A stretch of 64,000 nt of DNA from an uncultured Oscillospiraceae bacterium (GTDB lineage Bacteria > Bacillota > Clostridia > Oscillospirales > Oscillospiraceae). The stretch covers positions 24,191-88,190 of the forward strand of contig CANQMW010000013.1 of the NCBI GenBank assembly GCA_947625045.1, read 5' to 3'. A program made the translations under genes and the position numbers. Numbering within the stretch: the first letter of the stretch is position 1; every line of letters starts with the position of its first letter. This document shows positions 19,401 through 24,352 of the stretch, piece after piece. Below the pieces are notes generated by a model that did no database searches, was not told the origin of the DNA, and worked only from the letters and a program-made list of their open reading frames with translations.

Positions 19401-22400
19401 GCCAGGACTATGCCGCCGGCTGGGGCGTGGAGCAGGACTATGACAAGGCCGTGGAGCTCTACACCCTGGCGGCGGAGCACGGCGTGCGCCGGGCGATGTA
19501 CGAGCTGGGCGCGATGTATCTGAGCGGCGACGGCGTGGAACAGGACTACGCCAAGGCGATCGAGTGGATCGAAAAGGCGGCGGAGCAGGACCTCCCCGAA
19601 GCCTATTACACCCTGGGCTGGATGTATGCCCACGGCAACGGTGTGGAGGAGGACGGCGCCAAGGCTGTGGAGTACTATACCCGGGCCGCGGAGCTGGGCA
19701 ACGTCTACGCCGCGAACAACCTGGGCTGGATATATGGAACCGGCACGGCCGTGGAGCAGGACTATGACAAGGCCATAGAGTATTATACCCAGGCGGCGGA
19801 TATGGGCGACGCCTACGCCGCGTACAACCTGGGCTGGTTGTATGAAAGCGGCGAGGGCGTGGAGCAGGACTATGACAAAGCCGTGGCGTATTACACCCAG
19901 TCGGCGGACCTGGGCTACGACTGGGCCATGCTGAACCTGGGCTATATGTACAGCCGTGGCCACGGCGTGGAAAAGGATGATGAAAAGGCCTTTGAGCTCT
20001 ACAGCCAGGCGGCGGAGCTGGGTAACAGCACGGCCATCAATAACTTGGGCAATATGTATGAGCTCGGCTGGGGCGTGGAGAAGGACTATGACAAGGCTAT
20101 TGAGCTCTATACCCAGGCCGCGGATATGGGCGAAGGCCTGGCCTTAACCAACCTGGGCGACATGTACGAGCGCGGCCATGGCGTGGAGAAGGACAAGGCC
20201 AAGGCCGTGGAGCTGTATACCCAGGCCGTGGATATGGGCGACAGCCATGGGATGTACCGCCTGGCAAAGCTCTATCTCTACGGCCAGGGCGTGGAGCGGG
20301 ACGCCGCCAAGGCCCTGGAGCTGGCCCAACAGGCCGCGGACGCGGATGATTCCTACGGCATGCTGCTGATGGGCGAGCTCTGTGACATGGGCTTCGGCGC
20401 GGTGGACGTGGATGACGCCCAGGCCGTGGCGTGGTATGAGAAGGCCCTGGAGGATGACGATGAAAACGCCGAGGCCATGGTGCAGCTGGGCTCCATGTAT
20501 GACCACGGCGAGGGCGTGGAAAAGGACGAGGCCAGGGCCGCGGAACTCTATGCCCAGGCCGCCCCGCTGCTGCAGGGGTGGGAAGAGAGGGACACTCTTT
20601 CCGCCAGCGAGCAGGCACTGCTGGGCAAGATGTACGTCAACGGCGACGGCGTGGAAAAAGACGAGGCCAAAGGCATAGAGCTCTTGACCGCCGCGGCGGA
20701 GGACGACAATCCGGACGCCCTGTACACCCTGGGCACCCTCTATTACCACGGCGTGGGCGTGGAGCAGGACTATGCCAAGGCGGTGGAATACCTGACCGCC
20801 GCGGCCGGATGGAGCGAGCCCCGTGCCGTCTGCGCGCTGGGGAATATGTATTGTTACGGCGAGGGTGTGGAGCTTGACAAGGCCAAGGCCTTCGAACTCT
20901 ACAGCCAGGCCGCGGAGCTGGGCAGCGCCGACGCCATGTATATGGCGGGCGACTTCTATGAAAACGGCTGCGGCGTGGTGGATATAGACCTTGCCAAGGC
21001 CGTGGAATGGTACGAAAAGGCGGCGGAGCAGGACCAGGCGGAGGCCCTTTATAATCTGGCCGGATGCTATGAGGACGGCAAGGGCGTGGAGCAGGACGAG
21101 GCCAAGGCCCAGGAGCTTTACGACAGCCTGGCCGCCCGGCTCACCGCCATAGACGAGAGCGAGCTCACCGCCGCGGAGGCCCGTATCCTCGCCTGCATGT
21201 ATGAACTGGGCCAGGGCGTGGAGAAGGACGAGGCCAAGTCTGCCGAGCTCATGGCCGCCGCCGCGGAAGGGAACGACTGCCGGGCCGTGTACTATCTGGG
21301 CCAGTTCTATTATCACGGCGTCGGCGTGGAAAAGGACGCCGCCAAGGCCGCGGAGCTCTATACCCAGGCGGCGGAGCACGGCGCGCGCCGGGCGATGTAC
21401 GACCTGGGGTATCTCTATTACGCCGGTGAAGGCGTGGACCAGGACTACGCCCAGACGGTCCAGTGGCTTGAAAAGGCGGCGGAGCAGGAGCTCCCCGACG
21501 CTTATTACAACCTGGGCTACCTGTATGCCGCCGGTGAAGGTGTGGAGCAGGACTATGGCAAGGCCGTGGAGTATTACGAAAAGGCGGCGGACCTGGGCGA
21601 TGCCGACTCTGCGTACAACCTGGGCTTCATGTATGACCACGGCGAGGGCGTGGAGCAGGATTATGCCAAAGCCGTGGAGTATTACAGCCGGGGCGTGGAG
21701 CTGGGCAGCAGCTGGGCCATGGTGAACCTGGGCTATATGTACAGACACGGCGAGGGCGTGGAGAAGGACTATGACAAGGCCTTTGAGCTCTACAGCCAGG
21801 CGGCGGAGCTGGGCGACAGCACGGGCCTCAACAACCTGGCCGTGATGTACGAGAACGGACAGGTCGTGGAAAAGGACTATGAAAAGGCCGCCGAACTGTA
21901 CACACAGGCCGCGGATCTGGGCGAGGGCTCGGCCATGAACAGCCTGGCGGAGTTCTACCTCTACGGCAAGGGCGTGGAGCGGGACGCCGCCAAGGCCCTG
22001 GAGTGGGCCCAAAAGGCCGCGGACGCGGGCAATTCCGACGGCATGCTTTTGATGGGCAAGCTCTATGACCTGGGCTTCGGCGCGGTGGACGTGGACGCCG
22101 CCCAGGCCGTGGCGTGGTATGAGAAGGCCATGGAGGCGGACGATGAAAACGCCGAGGCCATGGTACAGCTGGGCTCCATGTATGACCAGGGCGCGGGCGT
22201 GGACAAGGACGAGGCCAAGGCCGGTGAGCTCTATGCCAAGGCCGCCGCGCTGCTGCGGGAGTGGGAAGAGGAGGACGACCTCTCCACCAGAGAGCAGGCA
22301 CTGCTGGGCAAAATGTACGTCAACGGCGACGGCGTGGAAAAGGATAAGGCCAAGGGCGTGGAGCTGCTGACCAAGGCGGCGGAGAACGACGACCCGGACG

Positions 22401-22678
22401 CCCTGTACGATTTGGGCACCCTCTATTACCACGGCGCGGGCGTGGACAAGGACTATGCCAAGGCGGTGGAATACCTGACCGCCGCGGCCGGATGGAGCGA
22501 GCCCCGTGCTGTCTACATGCTGGGGACCTTGTACATGAACGGCGAGGGCGTGGAGCAGGACGAGGCGAAGGCCGCGGAACTGTTCACTGAGGCCGCGGCG
22601 CTGGGCATTGAGGACGCCGCCCAGGCGCTGGAGGAACTGGCGGCGGAGCCCGCCGCCAGCGAGGCGCCTGCCGCGTAA
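13445..22678 (+). CDS. Giant Sel1-like repeat lipoprotein, about 80 repeats
   Basis: The 3077-residue protein (near 340 kDa) starts with a lipoprotein-type signal (KVLALLLAAAMLLGLCAGC). The Cys would be acylated, although the residue at -3 of the lipobox is Cys where Leu is usual. The rest is an unbroken run of Sel1-like repeats, about 80 by my count of the G-x-G-V-E-x-D turns, ending in a short Ala/Pro/Glu tail. Such proteins usually act as protein-binding scaffolds. Here it would be an extracellular, membrane-anchored acidic rod. The start is the ATG with GGGAGG 8 bases upstream. Residues about 370-1165 are three copies of a 264-residue block. The last third also contains two related blocks shared with the smaller paralogue. 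Very long frames on the opposite strand are shadows of the repeat codons. Confidence 0.9.
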   Translation: MKLRKVLALLLAAAMLLGLCAGCGKKSEEMYDEAIEAIQGGDAAKGEELLEKAAEKDYAPASAALGDMYSYGEGVEQDYAKAAEMYQKAADGGDGDSMLQLGTLYALGEGVEKDFDKAFELFTKAAELTPEACANLGVAYWNGAGTEKDYGKAVECWTRGYEECDDGPYKIQCAECLGNAYYYGRGTEQSFEKAFKMFSQAAEAGSAYAQEYMGRIYQFGYGVVDIDCAQAAEWYQKAADQGDAGGMVFLGDLYARGEGVEQDEAKADELYGQALDTLNEAGEDARYENGWFLLGYIYKNGLGVEEDADKAMEYFTSSAEIGDPDGMFDLARCYYEAGEYDKALELMNECADMNMPEALVLLGVMYGRGEGVEQDYAKALELLEQAEALGDPYVCYYLADIYMYGLGVEEDYPKAREYYEQTMTIAGLDDETLGYVLENDGWFYEYGMGVEMDKAKAFQLYTQSAELGYVDGQTSLGRFYDYGYDVVDKDYATAAAWYQKAADQGDAEAMLYLAWLYEQGEGVEVDKDKAGEFYAQALETASENEDYSYNALVLGYLYLDGTGVEQDDEKALAYFTAAAEDDIFEAECQAGVLYLRGYGTEKDEAKGIELLEDAAAHGVPEAYYYLGQAYVTGIGVEQDYEKAREYLEQGEALGDPFVSFHLADMYMYGLGVEEDYAKAREYYEKALTRTGVNDSALGHAAECDGWFYEYGMGVEMDKAKAFELYTQSAERGYVDGQTSLGRFYDYGYGVVDIDYAKAAEWYQKAADQGDAEAMLYLGWLYEQGAGVEMDKAKADELYAQALKAASENEDYSYNQLVLGYLYQLGCGMEHDSEKALGYFTAAAEDDIFEAECQAGMMYLRGRGTEKDAAKGLELLEDAAAHGVPEAYLYLGRAYVDGDGIEQDYEKGRELLEQGETLGAVDASFYLADIYMYGLGVDEDYAKAREYYEQSMTRAGIDDESLGYALENDGWFYDYGMGVEMDKAKAFELYTQSAELGYVDGLTSLGRFYDYGYGVVDVDYAKAAELYQKAADQGDPEAMLYLAWLYKQGAGVEMDKAKAEELFSQALETASEDEDYGYNQLVLGYLYGYGYGVEEDLEKALGYFNAAAEDDIFEAECQAGILYLIGLGVEQDAAKGIEMLEDAAAHGVPEAYSYMGDAYQAGIGVEQDLAKAKELYEKGAALSGIWSLTALGNMYMYADGVEMDKAKAFDWYSQAAAQEDADAMYMVGDFYESGYGVVEKDPAQAAAWYEKAAALDQVEAMCYLADLYEDGEGVEKDEAKARELRESLAAILTEKEASGDLTAAEAQILGHLYYFGWGVEQDYEKAFAFYMAAAEAGSWPAVRDVGDMYYWGQGVEQDREESVEFYSQAAEHGIRAAMYSMGYAYEYGEGVEQDNAQAIEWYEKAAALGYTYALDELGFLYATGEGVDHNYDRALEIFTQVAASDASDEERGYALYSLGYMYGHGWGVEEDDAKAFEYYTQGAELGESLAMSRLGSAYAYGQGVEQNAEEALKWYTKAGEAGNPDGPDCMGDMYMYGVGVEQDYAKAFENYTQAADMGDEDAQFQVGRFYQYGFGVTDKDIAQAAAWYEKAAEQKDEEGMLALARLYMTGHGVEKDEAKAKEIIESLAEKLTEKEEEGALSSPEKRVLATLYVSGGILDKDEEKAVALYAEAAEDGNYEAAAALAVAYQNGIGVEKDEAKAAELFAQAAEHGVIRAMYELGRMYYNGAGVEQDYAKAAELYAQAADLGYAPAQNAMSNVYYFGEGVEPDYGKSMEYSELAADENNEDEARAIALYNLGYFYESGEGVEQDSAKAIELYSQAADLGDTWAMYNMADMYMFAVGVEQDLAKAFELYSQAAELGDAEAQYMVGDFYENGFGAVDIDQAKAIEWYEKAAEQDQPEAMFYLAYDYEDGAGVEQDEAKAQELFDRLAALLTAKDEAELTGTEARVLACLYGDGQGVEEDDVKSAELMAAAAEQDDYRAVHYLGQDYAAGWGVEQDYDKAVELYTLAAEHGVRRAMYELGAMYLSGDGVEQDYAKAIEWIEKAAEQDLPEAYYTLGWMYAHGNGVEEDGAKAVEYYTRAAELGNVYAANNLGWIYGTGTAVEQDYDKAIEYYTQAADMGDAYAAYNLGWLYESGEGVEQDYDKAVAYYTQSADLGYDWAMLNLGYMYSRGHGVEKDDEKAFELYSQAAELGNSTAINNLGNMYELGWGVEKDYDKAIELYTQAADMGEGLALTNLGDMYERGHGVEKDKAKAVELYTQAVDMGDSHGMYRLAKLYLYGQGVERDAAKALELAQQAADADDSYGMLLMGELCDMGFGAVDVDDAQAVAWYEKALEDDDENAEAMVQLGSMYDHGEGVEKDEARAAELYAQAAPLLQGWEERDTLSASEQALLGKMYVNGDGVEKDEAKGIELLTAAAEDDNPDALYTLGTLYYHGVGVEQDYAKAVEYLTAAAGWSEPRAVCALGNMYCYGEGVELDKAKAFELYSQAAELGSADAMYMAGDFYENGCGVVDIDLAKAVEWYEKAAEQDQAEALYNLAGCYEDGKGVEQDEAKAQELYDSLAARLTAIDESELTAAEARILACMYELGQGVEKDEAKSAELMAAAAEGNDCRAVYYLGQFYYHGVGVEKDAAKAAELYTQAAEHGARRAMYDLGYLYYAGEGVDQDYAQTVQWLEKAAEQELPDAYYNLGYLYAAGEGVEQDYGKAVEYYEKAADLGDADSAYNLGFMYDHGEGVEQDYAKAVEYYSRGVELGSSWAMVNLGYMYRHGEGVEKDYDKAFELYSQAAELGDSTGLNNLAVMYENGQVVEKDYEKAAELYTQAADLGEGSAMNSLAEFYLYGKGVERDAAKALEWAQKAADAGNSDGMLLMGKLYDLGFGAVDVDAAQAVAWYEKAMEADDENAEAMVQLGSMYDQGAGVDKDEAKAGELYAKAAALLREWEEEDDLSTREQALLGKMYVNGDGVEKDKAKGVELLTKAAENDDPDALYDLGTLYYHGAGVDKDYAKAVEYLTAAAGWSEPRAVYMLGTLYMNGEGVEQDEAKAAELFTEAAALGIEDAAQALEELAAEPAASEAPAA
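14560..16935 (+). repeat. Three-copy higher-order repeat, period exactly 792 bp
   Basis: Landmarks repeat at exact 792-base steps. ATGTACGGCCTGGGCGTGGA occurs at 14651, 15443 and 16235, and GACGGCTGG at 14762, 15554 and 16346. Each unit encodes 264 residues, about seven Sel1 repeats. The edges given are approximate. Copies differ by scattered substitutions, so the duplication is not brand new. Confidence 0.85.
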
Positions 22679-22754
22679 AAAATTTCCGGGCCTTTTAGCC
22701 CTTTTGCGCCTGTGAAACGTATAAAGAGACAGAAACAAAAAGGAGGCTCGACCT

Positions 22755-22973
22755 ATGAGCGAGGAAAAGAGACTGGACGAGAAGAAACTGGAAGAGGTCA
22801 CCGGCGGGGTCTCTGATGAGTCTGATGAGGAGATAAGCGCGTTTTATGCGGCCAATTGCGGCTGCTGCCAGAGGCAGAACAAATGTCCCCTCTCTCGCAA
22901 TAGGTGGGAATTCTATGGCAGATTTAAAACCCTCGGCGGATGCTCTGCCCGCATACAGGCCGAGCCGAACTGA
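22755..22973 (+). CDS. Double-glycine-leader Cys-rich peptide 1
   Basis: This 72-residue peptide is the first of seven related ones. The leader (MSEEKRLDEKKLEEVTGG) fits the double-glycine type used for bacteriocins and peptide pheromones, with Leu and Val at the usual spacing before Gly-Gly. The mature part would be about 54 residues with five Cys (NCGCC, NKC, GGC). It is the most divergent copy: Thr replaces Ser before Gly-Gly, and the later C-P-Y-G motif reads C-P-L-S. AAGGAGG lies 9 bases before the ATG. The 76-base gap after the giant Sel1 gene holds a weak GGGC/GCCC hairpin with four T that may partly end transcription. Export would need a peptidase-ABC transporter, which is not in the window. 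Function unknown. Confidence 0.8.
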   Translation: MSEEKRLDEKKLEEVTGGVSDESDEEISAFYAANCGCCQRQNKCPLSRNRWEFYGRFKTLGGCSARIQAEPN

Positions 22974-22993
22974 CGCAGAAGGAGGAACATACT

Positions 22994-23218
22994 GTGAACG
23001 ACGAAAAGAGACTGGATGACGAGGCTTTGGAAAACGTGTCCGGCGGGACCGGGAATGATGAGGATGATTTCCTGTACGACTTTACCATGAACAATTGCCA
23101 ACACTGCAGCAAGGCCCTGAATGCCGCCTATTATAAGACGGCGACGTACTGCGATCCGATGTCGAAGTACGGCGCGGTCCATGGCGACGGAAATGCGCGC
23201 TGCCCCGATATCTGCTGA
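22994..23218 (+). CDS. Double-glycine-leader Cys-rich peptide 2 (GTG start)
   Basis: This 74-residue peptide starts at GTG, chosen because AAGGAGG is 8 bases upstream and because translation then begins with the family leader (MNDEKRLDDEALENVSGG). After Gly-Gly comes an acidic stretch, then NNCQHC, a longer central spacer, and CDP and ARCPDIC. Five Cys are present. The spacing N-C-x2-C then C then K/R-C-P is that of the family, but the central C-P-Y-G is changed to C-D-P. The Gly-Gly codons are mixed (GGC GGG), so there is no poly-G tract here. The 20-base gap from copy 1 points to one transcript. Confidence 0.8.
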   Translation: MNDEKRLDDEALENVSGGTGNDEDDFLYDFTMNNCQHCSKALNAAYYKTATYCDPMSKYGAVHGDGNARCPDIC

Positions 23219-23239
23219 AAAACCAAGGAGGAACATACC

Positions 23240-23446
23240 ATGAGCGAAGAGAAGAGACTGAACGACGAGACCCTGGAGAACGTGTCCGGCGGGAGCCAGG
23301 GGCCGGATAACGATCCGTTCCATTCCTTTTTGGCCAGCAATTGCGCCCGTTGCCGTTTGGCCTGGGACTGTCCCTATGGGGGCAGCGATAAGGCCTTCAG
23401 CCAGCTGGGCGCGGGCGCGAAGTGCCTGAAGATGGAGGCCTGGTGA
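23240..23446 (+). CDS. Double-glycine-leader Cys-rich peptide 3
   Basis: The 68-residue peptide has leader MSEEKRLNDETLENVSGG and a mature part of about 50 residues with four Cys (NCARC, then DCPYGG, then AKC). The central DKAFSQLG matches the A-F-x2-L-G seen in later copies. AAGGAGG lies about 8 bases before the ATG. Its TGA shares one base with the ATG of copy 4, so the two are translationally coupled. The leader carries two near-copies of an AACGACGA-like sequence, which could explain by recombination the shortened leader of copy 7. Confidence 0.82.
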   Translation: MSEEKRLNDETLENVSGGSQGPDNDPFHSFLASNCARCRLAWDCPYGGSDKAFSQLGAGAKCLKMEAW

Positions 23447-23661
23447 TGAACGACGAAAAGAGACTGGATGACGAGGCTCTGGAAAAGGTGTCGGGCGGTC
23501 AGGGCGAGTCTATGAATGCGAATAAGGTATATATATTTGCGGCTAAAAACTGTTTTCATTGCAGCCACAATGAAGTTGACTGTCCCTATGGGGGACACAA
23601 GGAGGCCTTCAAAGAATTGGGCTGCGACCTGAACGCGAAGTGCCCCTATAAGGGGGTTTGA
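23446..23661 (+). CDS. Double-glycine-leader Cys-rich peptide 4
   Basis: The 71-residue peptide has leader MNDEKRLDDEALEKVSGG, then NCFHC, DCPYGG, KEAFKELG and AKCPYKG, with five Cys. The start is the ATG sharing a base with the previous stop, with GGAGG 7 bases upstream inside the coding end of copy 3. Gly-Gly is encoded GGC GGT, still without a long G run. Between leader and first Cys is a polar stretch with VYIFAA. The CxxC...C...C layout could bind zinc or form two disulfides. I recognise no named family. Confidence 0.82.
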   Translation: MNDEKRLDDEALEKVSGGQGESMNANKVYIFAAKNCFHCSHNEVDCPYGGHKEAFKELGCDLNAKCPYKGV

Positions 23662-23664
23662 CCT

Positions 23665-23896
23665 ATGAACGACGAAAAAAGACTGGACGACGAGGCCCTG
23701 GAAAAAGTGTCGGGGGGGGGGTCCAACGATGCAGTATCAGTATAGATTCTATGAGAATAATTGCCATTCTTGCCGTAAGTATAACACCCTCAACCATAAC
23801 ACCAACACCTGGAACTGTCCCTATGGTACGATCGAAGATGCCTTCAAAGAATTGGGCAGCAGCCCGTACGCGAAGTGCCCCTGTAAGGAGGCTTGA
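23665..23896 (+). pseudogene. Double-glycine-leader Cys-rich peptide 5, out of frame by one G (phase-off copy)
   Basis: The leader is intact (MNDEKRLDDEALEKVSGG), but ten G at 23712-23721 push the frame to a TAG at 23743, leaving a 26-residue product. With nine G, as in copies 6 and 7, the frame continues through NNCHSC, NCPYG, EDAFKELG and AKCPCKEA to the TGA at 23894. This is a complete family member. All the downstream codons are preserved, so the gene is not decayed. It is either switched off by slippage, or the extra G is a sequencing error. The start has an SD-like AAGGGGG a few bases upstream within the end of copy 4. Confidence 0.85.
23712..23721 (+). repeat. Poly-G tract (10 G) in peptide gene 5
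   Basis: Ten G cover the last base of the Ser codon and the Gly codons of the cleavage motif. One G fewer restores the full reading frame. Confidence 0.9.
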
Positions 23897-23899
23897 CCT

Positions 23900-24100
23900 A
23901 TGAACGACGAAAAGAGACTGGACGAGAGCACCCTGGAAAATGTGTCGGGGGGGGGTGGGGGTACAACGCATTATAGATTCAAGGAGAATAATTGCTTTTC
24001 CTGCCGCCACAATAACACCCCGAACTGTTACTATGGGAGCAGCATAACAGCTTTTGAAACGCTGGGCGTGGGCGCGAAGTGCCCCCATAAGGAGGCTTGA
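23900..24100 (+). CDS. Double-glycine-leader Cys-rich peptide 6
   Basis: The 66-residue peptide has leader MNDEKRLDESTLENVSGG, a run of glycines, then ENNCFSCR, NCYYG, ITAFETLG and AKCPHKEA, with four Cys. Nine G at 23947-23955 encode the cleavage motif. A tenth G would bring a stop within about ten codons. The SD of this gene (AAGGAGG) is made of the same bases that encode the Lys-Glu-Ala C-terminus of copy 5, so each copy's end carries the next copy's ribosome site. The stop-to-start gap is 3 bases. Confidence 0.83.
   Translation: MNDEKRLDESTLENVSGGGGGTTHYRFKENNCFSCRHNNTPNCYYGSSITAFETLGVGAKCPHKEA
23947..23955 (+). repeat. Poly-G tract (9 G) in peptide gene 6
   Basis: Nine G, one T, then five more G. 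The gene is in frame in this sequence. A gain of one G would give an early TAG. Confidence 0.85.
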
Positions 24101-24103
24101 CCT

Positions 24104-24307
24104 ATGAACGACGAGACCCTGGAAAAAGTGTCGGGGGGGGGCGACGAGGCTGATGATATGAATCGTATTATTAGCTTTGAACGGAAGAATTGTTATTCCT
24201 GCTACCGACAGGTCTTCAGGACCTGTCCCTATGGTTCGGGCGAAGATGCCTTTGTAGCATTGGGCAGCAGCATATACGCGGTGTGCCCTGATAAGGAACG
24301 CATATAA
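24104..24307 (+). CDS. Double-glycine-leader Cys-rich peptide 7 (short leader)
   Basis: The 67-residue peptide has a leader of only 12 residues (MNDETLEKVSGG), six fewer than its sisters. The lost piece lies between two AACGACGA-like direct repeats seen in copy 3, so a recombination deletion is likely. The mature part keeps the family layout (KNCYSC, TCPYG, EDAFVALG, AVCPDK) with four Cys. Nine G at 24133-24141 span the Gly codons. A tenth would lead to TGA four codons on. AAGGAGG sits 8 bases before the ATG, within the end of copy 6. It is the last gene before the terminator. Confidence 0.82.
   Translation: MNDETLEKVSGGGDEADDMNRIISFERKNCYSCYRQVFRTCPYGSGEDAFVALGSSIYAVCPDKERI
24133..24141 (+). 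repeat. Poly-G tract (9 G) in peptide gene 7
   Basis: Nine G in the cleavage-motif codons. In frame as given. Confidence 0.85.
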
Positions 24308-24313
24308 GATAAA

Positions 24314-24352
24314 GACCCTCCCTGCCGCGTCAGGCGGCAGGGAGGGTCTTTT
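24314..24352. terminator. Strong terminator closing the peptide array
   Basis: A 15-base GC-rich stem (GACCCTCCCTGCCGC at 24314-24328 with 24334-24348) is followed by four T and preceded by A-rich sequence. It ends the rightward array and the leftward acyltransferase gene. Its last T overlaps the acyltransferase stop codon by one base. Confidence 0.9.

Noticed and set aside
13136..19963. A 2275-codon open frame on the minus strand across the Sel1 genes
   Set aside because: It mirrors the repeated GC-rich codons of the plus-strand Sel1 gene, crosses the gap between the two Sel1 genes and has no ribosome site. The plus strand has signal peptides, starts and repeat logic. The same goes for the 885-codon minus frame at 20144-22801.
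22679..22754. Separate promoter for the peptide array
   Set aside because: A TATAAA-like box near 22720 has no matching -35 at a fitting distance. Only a weak hairpin is clear, so I left transcription from upstream as the simpler view.
22755..24307. Lanthipeptide or radical-SAM peptide cluster
   Set aside because: No LanM/LanB, radical SAM, YcaO or protease-transporter gene lies in the window. Ser/Thr are not enriched in the cores as expected for lanthipeptides.
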